A stretch of 64,000 nt of DNA, taken from Vreelandella sulfidaeris (GTDB lineage: Bacteria > Pseudomonadota > Gammaproteobacteria > Pseudomonadales > Halomonadaceae). Below, one piece after another: positions 32,122 to 42,703 of this stretch. Each line of letters starts with the position of its first letter. Within the stretch, counting starts at the first letter, position 1. Both the position numbers and the translations under genes were made by a program. Where the stretch lies: NCBI GenBank assembly GCA_007182875.1, contig AP019514.1, positions 248,001 through 312,000 on the forward strand, read 5' to 3'. Under the pieces are notes generated by a model, which had not been told where the DNA came from, ran no database searches, and saw only the letters and a program-made list of their open reading frames with translations.

Positions 32122-32795
32122 ATGAAGTGTTTGCTGGTAGAGGACGACCAAGCGCTAGCGCGTGAGCTGAGCCAAGCATTGCGCGACGGCGATTGGCTGG
32201 TAGAGCACGCGGCCAATGGCCAGGACGCTGATTTTTAGTCCGCACCGAAGCTTATGACACGCTGATTTTGGATGTCGGGCTGCCCGATGGTGACGGTACT
32301 CGCTGGCTTTCCGCGTGGCGAGAAGATGGCATCAATATTCCGGTACTGATTCTTACCGCTCGAGAGCGCTGGGCTGATAAAGCCGCGGGATTTTCCGCCG
32401 GCGCAGATGACTATGTCACTAAGCCGTTCGAGCCAGCGGAAGTGCTGTTTCGCCTGCGTGCGCTTGTTCGCCGCAGCCACGGTCATGCTCACCCGGTATT
32501 GAAAGTGGGAGAATTGAGTTTAGACACCCATACCCAGCACGTGACGTTGGCAGGGCGTCCGGTTGGGTTAACTGCCCAAGAGACACGGCTACTGGGTTAC
32601 TTGATGCATGCCGCACCGCGGGTGGTGAGTCGTACCGAGCTTTCAGAGCACGTTTACGACCGCGACCACGAGCCAGACTCGAATGTGATTGATGTTCAGG
32701 TTAGTCGTCTACGTCGCAAGTTGGGCAGTTGGCGAATTGCCACCCAGCGTGGTCAAGGCTACCGATTATTAGAAGAAGAGCCCGCCACCGAATGA
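32122..32795 (+). CDS. OmpR-family response regulator (frameshifted)
   Basis: A two-component DNA-binding regulator. The receiver domain begins MKCLLVEDDQALARE with the acidic pair, has LDVGLPDGDG with the phosphorylated Asp, LTAR and KPF. The winged-helix effector includes ELSLDTHTQHVTLAGRPVGLTAQETRLL and DVQVSRLRRKLG. A shift at about 32236 (T5 where T6 is needed) separates D-A-D-F from L-V-R-T. Corrected length is about 225 aa, PhoP/QseB-like. The stop overlaps the kinase start by four bases. Confidence 0.9.
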
Positions 32796-34170
32796 GTCAA
32801 ACCAAGTCGGCGTGGCGTAAACAATGGATAAGGCGCTGGGCAAGGCGCTCGATTAGTATGCGGCTATTGCTGGCCGCGCTCGTCATGGTAGGAGTGGCCT
32901 TGCCGCTTGCAGGCACACTGCTTTCTCATCACTACCATGCATCGGCCACCCAGGCTTTTGACGAGCGTTTGGCAGCCACACTTAATGTCATCATCGCCAG
33001 TGTTACGTATGATCGTTTAACGCAGCAGCTGGTCCACGACCGAGCGCTGGGCGACCCGCGTTTTGAGAGTGTCTACTCCGGCTGGTACTGGCAAATTACC
33101 GATGGTGATCAACATACCTTGGCTTCGCGCTCGCTGTGGGACCAACGTCTACCAGTGATTGATAACGAAAATCTTAATGCGCGCTCGCTAGACGGCCCGC
33201 GGGGTCAATCGCTTCGCGTAGTGGAGCGCGATATCATTCTGGCGCCATTAGACGCGCCGCTATATTAGCGTGGCTGCCCAGGACGATACGTTAGTCCGTG
33301 ATATCCGGAAATTCCGCCATCTGCTGTGGGGCGGTTTAACAGGGTTGGGCGTAGTGCTACTCGGCGTATTAGCGCTGCAAGTCCGTTGGGGATTAGCGCC
33401 GCTACGCCGTATGCACGCTAACCTTCATGACGTAGAGCAGGGGCGCGCCGAACAGTTGGATACCCGCTTGCCGGAAGAGCTGGCGACACTGGCCGCCTCG
33501 ATGAATGCGGTGCTGGCACGTGATCAGCGTTTAATTGAACGCGGCCGCCATACCGCGGGCAATCTCGCCCATGCACTAAAAAACGCCGCTGAGTGTCATG
33601 CGTCTTCAATTACGCCAGTTGCCCGAAGCGAATCGTCGCGATTGGGAGGTTGAGTTGGCACGTGTGGATAGCGCAGTACGCCACCATTTGGCGCGTGCCT
33701 CTGCGGCGGGCGAAGGCGTGCGTTTTGCACCTATTAATCTACACACTACGCTAACACCGCTGATTAATGGACTGGCCAGGCTTGCCCAGCGGCGCGGCAT
33801 TGTGTTGCGCCAAGCCTGGGATCAGAAAATCAGAGTGCACATGGATGAGCAAGATATCCAAGAGCTGGTGGGTAACTTAATGGATAATGCGCTGCGCTGG
33901 GCACACAGCGAGGTACAGCTCAACGTAAAGGTTAACGAGCAGCAGTTGACCTTAACCATTAGTGATAATGGCCCTGGCATGTCGGAGGTGGAATGCCAGC
34001 AGGCGGTTCAGCGTGGTAGACGGTTGGACGAACAGCGCTCGGGCAGTGGTCTTGGGCTCGCTATCGTCACTGATCTTGTCGCCCTGTATAACGGCCAAAT
34101 GCAGCTTACTCGCGCCAGCACCGGCGGGTTAAAGGTGGTCGTCGAACTGCCCGTGGTGGCGCATGGATAA
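32792..34170 (+). CDS. Sensor histidine kinase (frameshifted)
   Basis: The membrane sensor partner of the upstream regulator. It has a TM helix at residues ~24-45, an extracytoplasmic region of about 115 residues, a second TM (HLLWGGLTGLGVVLLGVLAL), a short HAMP-like linker, an H-box AHALKTPLSVM and the ATPase motifs NLMDNALRWA (N box), ISDNGPGMS (G1) and GSGLGLAIV (G2). Breaks occur near 33266 and near 33585 (A6 where five is needed just at the H-box). Architecture and operon resemble PhoQ/QseC-type kinases; signal unknown. Confidence 0.88.
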
Positions 34171-34185
34171 CGGAGACTTCATTGG

Positions 34186-36099
34186 ATGAATAGCACTGAT
34201 ACGCTGCCTGATATTTTAGTTGGCCCCTTATTAAGGCGTATCAGCCCTACCCGGCTGGTATTCTGGATGGTCGCCACTCGGCGACTGAATATGGCTCTGG
34301 TGCTGCGACCAGGGCAGAGCGAGGCCGAATCAATCGATCTGGTACACCACCGGCAGTGTATCGCTATCGGTCAGCGCGCCTTTATGTATCTTATTGATGT
34401 TGAGCTGGATTCGCCGCTGCCCTGCGACGAGCGCATCGAGTATGACCTGCAAGTTGAAACGCTAAACGGCGATTGGCGTTCATTGCCTGAGTGGGCGCCC
34501 TGGTTATGTTATGACGGCGCCGCTTATCCCGCCTTTGTGATTGCATCGCGGCATCATCGGCTCATGCATGGCTCTTGCCGTAAACCTCATCATGATAGTG
34601 CCGATGGCTTGGTGCGCGCCGATAGCTGGCTCGCCGAGCAGCAGGCAGCGCCCAACGAATGGCCCGCTTGGCTGCTGATGACCGGTGATCAAATTTACGC
34701 TGACGATGTTGCCGGGCCCATGTTACGCGCTGTGCATGCGCTCATCGAACGGCTAGGGTTGGTGGATGAGTGGCTGGAAGGTGCCACGGTGGAAGACAGC
34801 CAAGCCCTCTATAATTCACCCGATAGTTACTATCGGCGCGCAGATTTGCTGCCTGATGTGACCAGCAATGTGGCGCTGCGCCAACGTTTTTTAGTGGCGT
34901 CAAGAAGCCGGTCTTTACATCGGCGAATGCGCAGAACCATTTAATGACACTGGCTGAAATGCTCGCCATGTATTGCCTGGTATGGTCCCCCGTGCCCTGG
35001 CAAGTGATTACTTTTGACGCGCCGACATTAGATGAAAAAACGCCGAGCTCTATCGCCAGGAGCAGGCGGTGATCGATACCTTCGTTGCCGGCTTGCCTCA
35101 GTGCGCGCGGCTGATGGCGCACTTGCCCAGCCTGATGATCTTCGATGACCACGATGTGACCGACGATTGGAACCTTTCCGCTGACTGGGAGCTCGCCGCC
35201 TACGGCCACCCGTTCTCGAAGCGCATTATCGGTAACGCCCTAGTGGCGTACCTGCTCTGCCAGGCCTGGGGTAACGATCCGGATAAGCTCAACCCACTCA
35301 TCCATCACGCCTCGACACTGCTGCATGACGGCAGTCAACCGCTGATGTGTGCGGAACAAGATGGCTTCATCGATCGGCTACTGCGTTTTCAAGGCTGGGA
35401 GTTTCAGGTGTCGGGTACGCCTAAATTGATAGTGCTGGATACCCGAACCCGGCGTTGGCGCAGCGAGGGAAAACTCAATCATCCCTCTGGATTGATGGAT
35501 TGGGAGGCGCTGATGGAGATGCAGCAAGCGCTGATGGGCGCCAAAAGTGCAGTGATTATCTCGCCCGCGCCCATGTTTGGCGTGAAGTTAATTGAGAGCA
35601 TTCAAAAGTTTTCACCGCCGTGGGTAAGCCGCTGGTCGTGGATGCTGAGAACTGGATGGCTCATCGCGGGGCGGCCAATACGTTGCTGCAAATATGGCAA
35701 CACTCCAAAACCCCGGCAACTATGTGATCTTGTCAGGCGATGTGCATTACTCCTTTGTCTACGACATTGTAGTGCGCCATCAGCGACGCTCCCCACCTAT
35801 GGCAAATTACCTCCAGTGGGATTAAAAACACCTTTCCGACAACCCTGCTCAATACCTTTGATCGCCTGAACCGCTGGCTTTATGCGCCGTGGTCGCCGCT
35901 GAACTGGTTCACCAAGCGCCGCAAGCTGAGTGTTCATCCGCGTGATCCTGATCGCGCCAGCGCTGGCGAACGGCTCTGGAACGCTAGCGGCATTGGTTTG
36001 GTGACGCTGGATGAGAAAGGTCACCCAAGCGATATTCGTCAGCTTGACGCGGATGGCCGTGATGTCGTTTTCCCGCCGCCCGAGAAGCCTCTTTTATAA
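34186..36099 (+). CDS. PhoD-like alkaline phosphatase / metallophosphatase family protein (frameshifted)
   Basis: A large calcineurin-like phosphoesterase of about 637 aa. It has MHGSCRKPHHDSADGL, LLMTGDQIYADDV near 34680, the motif LMIFDDHDVTDDWN near 35135, and NYVILSGDVHYSF near 35720, which together give the Asp/His metal ligands of PhoD-like enzymes. There is no obvious Tat or Sec signal at the N-terminus (MNSTDTLPDILVGP), so a cytosolic location is likely, unlike classic PhoD. Breaks are near 34890, 35038, 35605 and 35800. Placement before a phosphonate importer suggests phosphorus scavenging. Confidence 0.82.
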
Positions 36100-36291
36100 A
36101 GAGTCCTACTCCTAAGCAGGGCCTGTACAGAAAGGCTATTACGACGTTAACTGACTGAATCTATAGTTGATTGTCATGATAGCGTCACGAAAATGACGCA
36201 CGCTTGCAGTTTCTCAATAACCTCCAGGGAAGGTTGCACATCAGTATCCACGTCGCTGTTTGATAGGGCTGATGAAGAGGACAGCAAGTAA
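36100..36291. promoter_or_regulatory. Intergenic region with repeated TGTCA/GTCA motifs
   Basis: About 190 bases upstream of the EAL-CBS-GGDEF gene. It contains ttgtcat-gata-gcgtcac, two GTCA cores spaced 11 bp as in a Pho box but with a poor second half, and an inverted repeat gcgtca...tgacgc immediately after. I would not call a PhoB site on this alone. Confidence 0.35.
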
Positions 36292-38102
36292 ATGACCGCA
36301 CAAGAAGCGCAGTGGCTTAACCAGATTATTGCGACAGAAGAGTTGCATGTGCTATTTCAGCCCATTGTGGACGCCAGCCAACAGGCGATTTATGGCTACG
36401 AAGCCCTGATTCGTGGGCCTAAATCATCACCACTGCACTCGCCGTTACGGCTATTTGATGTGGCGACCAAGCGGGGCTGCTGGTGGAGTTGGACCTACTC
36501 TGCCGTCGTTTGGCCATCCATCGATTTGCAGAGCTGGAGCTACCCGGCTTGCTGTTTCTTAACGTCATGCCGTTGACCATTGTAGAGCGTGATTTTCGCG
36601 AAGGCTTAACGCTGGGCTTTATTCGCGAAAGCGGCTTACCCCCCGAGCGGGTGGTGATTGAACTCACTGAGCATGTGCCGATTCATGACTATGACCTGAT
36701 GCGCCAAGCGGTGGCTCATTATCGCGATATGGGCTTCCAGGTTGCACTCGATGACTTGGGAGCAGGGCACTCAAGCTTGCGTCACTGGTCAGAGCTGCGC
36801 CCTGATTTCGTTAAGCTCGACCGGCACTTTATCTCCGGCATCGATCAGGATCCTGCCAAGCGAGAATTTCTGCGATCGATTCTTGACGTGGCGCGTAGCC
36901 TGGATTGTCAGCTGATCGCTGAAGGCGTGGAGACCGCCGCTGAGCATCTTTGCTTGTGGGAACTCGACCGCGGCCTCGCTCTACTGCAAGGCTTCTATTT
37001 CGCCCGTCCCAGCCGGCAGCCGCCTTTAGAGCTCAACATGCTGCTACCGGCGACCACCCATTTAAAAAAGCCCAGCTGGCCGCACTGCACGCTCTATCTT
37101 GCGCCCAATCGACGCTATCACGGCTGATTGCTCGGTGCCGCTAGTTTCCGAGCGGTTTCGCCAACACCCGGCTTGCGCTGTGTGGCGGTGGTAGAAGATA
37201 GGAAGCCTGTGGCGGTGGTGCGCCGCAACGCATTTCTGACCCTGTTTACCAATCCTTTTAGCCACGCGCTGTATGCCAAGCGTTGCGTGCTGGATGTTGC
37301 TGATGCCCGCATGCTAGTGGCAGAGGCGGATACGCCGCTTGAGATGTTGAGCCAGGAATTGACCGATAGCCGCGATATTGAGCAAGAGGATTTTGTGATC
37401 GTCAGCCCTGAGGGGGGACTACCTGGGCATGGGCAATATTGTTGATCTGCTACGCGAGATCACCGCGATACAAGTGCGGCAAGCGCGCCACGCCAACCCA
37501 CTGACCGGTTTGCCAGGTAATATCCTGATTAACGAAACCCTGGCTACCTATTTAGCCGCTGAGCAGGGTTTTGCCGCTGCTTATGTCGACTTGGATAATT
37601 TTAAAGCGTTTAACGATGCTTACGGCTATGCCCGGGGCGACCATGTGATTATTTCGCTATCGCGGCTACTGCAGGCACAAGTGGAGAGCGCCGGCGGCTT
37701 TATCGGCCATATTGGTGGTGACGACTTTATGATGCTGTTACCGCTCGGTCATTGGGAAAATGTTTGTCAGCAGATACTGCGCTCATTCGAAGTAATGGCG
37801 CCGGGCTTTTACGAAGAAGCTGATCGCCTTCAGGGCGGTCTTCATATTGAAAATCGACAGAACATGGTGACATTTTACCCTTTGTTAGCGTCTCGATTGC
37901 GGTGAAGCCCATTACTGATACCTCTCTCTGCCAATCGTTAGCTATCGCAGGCGAGCTTTCCGAACTAAAGCACCAAGCCAAAAAAATGGCGGGTAACAGC
38001 CTGTTCGTTGAGCGCCGTGGTCACTGCTCTGAACCGGTTCAGGACCCCGTTCAGGAACAGGTTCAGGCCAACGTGGCGGGCACTGTCGCTGAGCATTCAT
38101 AA
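36292..38102 (+). CDS. EAL-CBS-GGDEF c-di-GMP protein (frameshifted)
   Basis: A cytosolic signalling protein of about 603 aa in the order EAL, CBS pair, GGDEF. The EAL part has LFQPIVD, YGYEALIRGP, ELTEH and ALDDLGAGHSSL, close to active phosphodiesterases but with DDLGAG instead of DDFGTG. The centre (SERFRQHPGLRCVAVVEDRKPVAVVRRN) is CBS-like. The GGDEF part has PLTGLPGN, DLDNFKAFNDAYGYARGD and HIGGDDF, with Asp replacing Glu, so cyclase activity is doubtful. Breaks are near 36470, 37070, 37418 and 37880. The C-terminal tail has a Glu-Pro-Val-Gln-Asp-type repeat. It lies between phosphatase and phosphonate-uptake genes. Confidence 0.83.
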
Positions 38103-38194
38103 AGTTGTCACCAACTGGTCATGGGAGTGACCTGCCGTTGTCATGTGAAGTGGTCAGGATTGTGGCTATCTTCTAACAACGCTTTAGGTGTCCC

Positions 38195-39159
38195 ATGCAG
38201 ACTTTATCTCTATCCCGCACATTCATCAGCACTGCTGTTGCCAGTGCTTTCGCCGTGGTGGCGGTGAATGCCTCAGCGGATCTCTCATCGCGTTATGTCG
38301 ATAACGATGGCGATATGGTTGCCGATGCGCCCAGCGATGAATCTCAATGGGCCGATCCTGATACGCTTGTGTTTGCCTACACGCCGGTAGAAGACCCAGC
38401 GGTTTACGCAGATGTATGGTCCGACTTTTGGATCACTTGAGTGAAGCCACCGGCAAAGAGGTTCAATTTTTCCCCGTGCAATCCAATGCAGCTCAGCAGG
38501 AAGCGCTGCGCGCTGGCCGTTTGCACGTTGCTGGTTTTAATACCGGCGGCGTACCGGTAGCGGTTAACTGCGGTGGTTTCAGGCCGTTTGCCATGATGGC
38601 GGCAGAAGATGGTAGTTTCGGCTACGAGATGGAGATCATCACCTACCCTGGCAGCGGTATTGAATCGGTAGAAGACCTTGAGGGCCGCCAACTCGCGTTT
38701 ACCTCCGAGACCTCTAACTCCGGCTTCCGCGCGCCTTCTGCACTGCTACGCTCCGAGTACGGCATGGAAGCGGGCGAAGATTTTGAAACCGCTTTCTCTG
38801 GCTCCCACGACAACTCCATCCTCGGCGTGGTTAACGAAGACTATGATGCGGCGGCCATTGCTAACTCAGTGGGTAAGCGGATGATTTCTCGTGGCGTGGT
38901 TAACGAGGGTGATTACGACATTATTTACACCTCAGAAACGTTCCCCACCACCGCTTACGGTCTGGCGAACAACCTGAACCCGGAACTCGCCGAGAAGATT
39001 CAGGACGCGTTCTTCAGCTACGACTGGGAAGGCACTGCGCTTGAGTCGGAATTTGCCAACTCGGGAGAAGCGCAGTTTATTCCGATTACTTACCAGGACA
39101 ATTGGTCTGTTATTCGCACCATTGCGGATGCCAACGGTGTGACTTACGACTGCGATTGA
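38195..39159 (+). CDS. phnD: Phosphonate/phosphite ABC transporter substrate-binding protein (frameshifted)
   Basis: The periplasmic receptor of a PhnCDE importer. A signal peptide ends N-A-S-A-D; then comes an acidic stretch [14 protein letters not shown] and [18 protein letters not shown]. After a shift at about 38428 it continues [41 protein letters not shown], the PhnD core, and [18 protein letters not shown]. About 321 aa after correction. It is followed by phnC and two phnE genes. Ligand could be phosphonate, phosphite or phosphate esters. Confidence 0.9.
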
Positions 39160-39181
39160 TCGTTTATACGGTATCCCTGCT

Positions 39182-39209
39182 CGGCCAGGAAGGCACGCCT
39201 TTCTGGCCG
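39182..39209 (+). repeat. Intercistronic hairpin between phnD and phnC
   Basis: The segment cggccaggaaggc-acg-cctttctggccg folds into a stable stem with one mismatch and no T-run, about 25 bases before the phnC start. Such hairpins after receptor genes commonly stabilise the receptor mRNA relative to the ATPase and permease genes. Confidence 0.6.
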
Positions 39210-39236
39210 TTTCGCTATACATACGAGGTGGGAAAA

Positions 39237-40079
39237 ATGTTGACACTAAGCGGCGTAGGCAAGCGCTACCCACCGGGGACCGAGCGCTGACGGATATTGA
39301 ACTCACCTTGCCGAAAGGCCAGGTAATGGCATTGATTGGGCCTTCTGGCGCGGGTAAAAGCACACTAATTCGCTGTGTGAACCGCCTGGTTGAGCCTACC
39401 CAGGGCAGCATTCGCCTGGAAGGCACGGAGCTTACCAAGCTCTCTGGGCATAAACTGCGCCACGCCCGCCGCTCCATGGGAATGATTTTCCAAGAGTATG
39501 CGTTGGTAGACCGGCTCACCGTGATGGAGAACGTGCTATCGGGCCAGCTTGGTTATGTCGGCTTTTGGCGCAGTTTTTGCGACGCTACCCTCAGGAAGCC
39601 GTTACCGAAGCCTTTCGGTTACTGGAGCGGGTAGGGCTTTCCCATGCAATAGATAAGCGCGCTGATGCTCTTTCAGGCGGGCAGCGCCAGCGCGTCGGTA
39701 TCGCCCGGGCGCTATTACAGAGCCCCAAGCTACTGCTGGTTGACGAACCCACCGCCAGCCTCGACCCGAAAACCTCTCGCCAGATCATGCGCTTGATTCG
39801 CGAGTTGTGTGCTGAGCGCGATTTGGCGGCGATTATCAATATTCATGACGTGGCACTGGCCCAGCAGTTTGCGGATCGGATTGTCGGCCTGCGCGCAGGA
39901 GAAATCGTTTTGACGGTCAGCCCAGCGAACTCACCAGCGAGATGCTCACCACTATTTATGGTGAAGAGGATTGGGACACCACACCCGAGCCGATAGACGA
40001 CGAAACTGTTGATGATAGACCAGAAGCGTCTTCTTATCCGGCTAACATGCCGGCGATGGCGGCGGGGAGTGCTCGATGA
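39237..40079 (+). CDS. phnC: Phosphonate ABC transporter ATP-binding protein (frameshifted)
   Basis: The ATPase of the importer. It begins [15 protein letters not shown], then has Walker [11 protein letters not shown]-loop [21 protein letters not shown], signature [18 protein letters not shown] and Walker [14 protein letters not shown], followed by the switch His in NIHDV. Breaks are near 39287, 39578 and 39920. The C-terminus carries an acidic extension after the usual end ([14 protein letters not shown]). The stop overlaps the first phnE start (ATGA). Confidence 0.9.
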
Positions 40080-40936
40080 GTAAGCTGGCTGATGCACCGC
40101 TAACAGCAGAAGTGCAGGCAGAAGGGCGGGCGCGCCAACAAGCCGCCAGACAAGGCCATTGGCGGCGCCTGCCGCTGATTGATAACCCGCGACTGCGTTG
40201 GGGTCTGGTGATTGGCGCAGTAGTCTATTTAGCCTTGGCGCTCGCATCGGTAGAGGTGAACTGGGCGCGGGTGGCGGAAGGTGCGGGTCGGGCGGTTAAT
40301 TTTTTGGGTGCCTTTATGCAGCCCGACTTTGTCAGTCGCTACGACGACATTGTGGCTGGCCTGATGGAAAGTTTGACCATGACCCTGACTTCCACGGTGT
40401 TGGGGGTATTGCTGGCGATACCCGTAGGCTTAGGGGCCGCGCGTAATATTTCACCCCTACCGATTTACATTGCCTGCCGCGCCATTATTGCCGTTTCACG
40501 TACATTCCAGGAGATCATCATCGCAATTCTGTTTGTGGTGATGTTCGGCTTTGGCCCATTTGCGGGCATGATTACCTTGGCATTCGCCACGATTGGTTTT
40601 ATGGCCAAGCTGCTAGCGGAAGATATTGAAGACCTGGATTGGCGCCAGGTAGAGGCGGTGCGTGCCACCGGAGCTAGCTGGTGGCAGACCATGAATACAG
40701 CAGTGCAGCCACAAGTGATGCCACGTTTGATCGGGCTTTCCATGTATCGCCTGGATATTAACTTCCGCGAATCCTCGGTGATTGGCATTGTCGGCGCGGG
40801 CGGTATCGGCGCCACCTTGAACACCTCGCTGAGCCGCTATGAATACGACACTTCCGCAGCCATTTTGCTGATCATCATCGCCATCGTGTTGCTGTGCGAG
40901 TACAGCTCAAGCCATGTCCGCCGCTGGACCCAATAA
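40076..40936 (+). CDS. phnE: Phosphonate ABC transporter permease 1
   Basis: An intact 286-aa inner-membrane permease. A basic cytosolic N-terminus of about 50 residues precedes the first helix (GLVIGAVVYLALALASV). The coupling loop and PhnE signature are EAVRATGASWWQTMNTAVQPQVMPRLIGLSMYRLDINFRESSVIGIVGAGGIGATL. It overlaps phnC and is followed by a second, homologous permease, suggesting a heterodimeric channel. Confidence 0.92.
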   Translation: MSKLADAPLTAEVQAEGRARQQAARQGHWRRLPLIDNPRLRWGLVIGAVVYLALALASVEVNWARVAEGAGRAVNFLGAFMQPDFVSRYDDIVAGLMESLTMTLTSTVLGVLLAIPVGLGAARNISPLPIYIACRAIIAVSRTFQEIIIAILFVVMFGFGPFAGMITLAFATIGFMAKLLAEDIEDLDWRQVEAVRATGASWWQTMNTAVQPQVMPRLIGLSMYRLDINFRESSVIGIVGAGGIGATLNTSLSRYEYDTSAAILLIIIAIVLLCEYSSSHVRRWTQ

Positions 40937-40997
40937 TTGCTGGATCAATATTTTCTGGGCCGGTCACCGCTGCGCCCGTAATGTGTGGAGAAGTTAA

Positions 40998-41814
40998 ATG
41001 CCTGTTTCATTTACACCGAAGGGGCTGCCGGTATGGCGACGGCGTACGACACGTGCTCAATGGCTGGAATATGTAGCCTGGCTGGCGGGTATCAGCCTAT
41101 TTTTGCTCTGCTGGAAGATGATTTCCGATAACACCATGTGGGTGTTTGTCGAAGACGCTGGGCGTCAAGGGGCCGACCTGATTAGTCGCATGACGCCGCC
41201 AGAGTGGCGCTATGCCAATGTGCTGTGGAAGCCCATGTGGGACACGCTGAACATCGCCACTTTGGGCACTGCGCTAGGTATTGTCATGGCGTTCCCCGTC
41301 GCCTTTCTCGCTGCCCGTAACACCACGCCTCATCCGCTGGTACGCAGTGCGGCGCTGATAGTGATTGTCTCATCACGATCAATCAACTCGCTGATCTGGG
41401 CGATGCTATTGGTGACCATTCTCGGCCCTGGCGTGCTGGCGGGAATTATCGCTATTGCACTGCGCTCGATCGGCTTTGTGGGCAAGTTGCTCTACGAAGC
41501 CATTGAAGAGATTCACCCTACGCCGGTGGAAGCGATCAGTGCTACAGGCGCGAGTCGCATGCAGGTGATGAACTATGGCGTGTTGCCCCAGGTGATGCCT
41601 GCCTTCGCCGGTATTAGCGTTTATCGTTGGGACATTAATATCCGTGAATCGACGGTGTTGGGTTTGGTGGGCGCAGGGGGTATTGGTTTTGCAGTTGAAC
41701 GCTTCGATTAACAGCCTCGCCTGGGATCAAGTCAGCGTCATTTTTATCATGATTTTCGCTACTGTGTTGGTATCCGAATGGATCTCCGCGCGGGTTCGTC
41801 ACGCGATTATTTAA
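40998..41814 (+). CDS. phnE: Phosphonate ABC transporter permease 2 (frameshifted at 3' end)
   Basis: A second PhnE-type permease with the same signature: EAISATGASRMQVMNYGVLPQVMPAFAGISVYRWDINIRESTVLGLVGAGGIG. A GGAGAA site precedes the ATG. The frame shifts at about 41695; the true C-terminus reads S-L-A-W-D-Q-V-S-V-I-F-I and ends SARVRHAII at 41814. About 272 aa. Confidence 0.9.
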
Positions 41815-41840
41815 ACGCGCTAACCGCCCAGGAGTCGAGT

Positions 41841-42468
41841 ATGCGTTTTCCAGATGCGGAAATCATCACTATTGATTTGCTGCGCCATGGTGAGCCGGTG
41901 GGAGGGCGTATGCTGCGTGGCTCCACGGATCATCCGCTGAGTGAAGCCGGCTGGCAGCAAGTGACCGATGCAGTCATGCAGCATGCGGTTAATGGGCATT
42001 TACCCTACGATGCGATTGTTACATCGCCCTTAATGCGCTGTCGTGAATTCGCCCTGTGGCTAGGGGAAGAGTTTGATCTGCCCGTTCAGGTGGAGGACGA
42101 TCTTGCCGAGCTGCAGCTGGGGCAATGGGAAGGCAAAACCTACGCGCAGGTATTTGCTGAAGAGGGCACCGAGCGAATGAGGGCGTTTTGGCATGATCCG
42201 GCTAAAGTTTCTCCCCGGTGGTGAAACCATTCAAGCTTTTGACGCGCGCCTCGCTGACGTATGGCAGCAGCTTTTAATCAATCCGCTTGGTAAGCATGTA
42301 TTGGTAGTGGCGCATTTGTTTGTCTGTAATGGCCTGCTGCGACAGGTTATCGAGCAGCCACTCTCGCGGATAATGGCGATGGATTTACCTTACGCGGCGA
42401 TGAGCCGGGTACGCCATGAGCGCCATGCGCTTGGTGAGACCACGTTTATTGAGTGGATCGGCCGCTAA
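41841..42468 (+). CDS. Histidine phosphatase family protein (frameshifted)
   Basis: A phosphoglycerate-mutase-like phosphatase of about 209 aa. The catalytic LRHGEPVGGRMLRGSTDHPLSEAG is near residue 14, followed by TSPLMRCREFA and AELQLGQWEGKTYAQV with the acid residue, and the second His in VVAHLFVCN. The frame shifts at about 42205. The AGGAG site and 26-base gap place it at the end of the phn unit, where it may hydrolyse a phosphoester. A CobC-type alpha-ribazole phosphatase is an alternative, but no cobalamin genes are present. Confidence 0.83.
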
Positions 42469-42505
42469 CGTACGGTGGATTAAACTTATTATCTTGACAG
42501 CCGAT

Positions 42506-42532
42506 AAGGTACTTTGCAGCACAAAGTACCTT
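42506..42532. promoter_or_regulatory. 11-bp perfect inverted repeat
   Basis: Arms aaggtactttg and caaagtacctt are separated by five bases. No T-run follows. A TTGACA hexamer sits just upstream at 42494-42499. It could terminate the phn unit or act as an operator for the GGDEF-EAL gene downstream; the symmetry favours an operator or a weak terminator. Confidence 0.5.
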
Positions 42533-42650
42533 GTACGTCATTCAGTGCTAATATGCCGACGTACTGATATGTGTACGAGGGAGGAATAACGGGGCAGGCC
42601 TTACTACGGTCAGCCACGATAAAACCTACATCACACGCGCCTAACGCGAC

Positions 42651-42680
42651 GATCTATAACGGTCTATAACGATCTATAAC
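42651..42680. repeat. Three tandem 10-bp repeats upstream of a GGDEF-EAL gene
   Basis: Three consecutive decamers read gatctataac, ggtctataac and gatctataac, with one substitution in the middle copy. The 10-bp period places each copy on the same helical face, and the block ends 24 bases before the ATG at 42704, so it is in the promoter or leader. It could be a regulator-binding array. No known box is matched. Confidence 0.7.
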
Positions 42681-42703
42681 AACGACGAGGAGCGCAAAGA
42701 CGT

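Noticed and set aside
36170..36210. Possible Pho box before the EAL-CBS-GGDEF gene
   Set aside because: Spacing fits 11 bp but the second half site matches only about four of seven bases; left as a weak regulatory note.
38120..38170. Possible Pho box before phnD
   Set aside because: Two GTCA cores exist but are 13 bp apart rather than 11 and the half sites match poorly.
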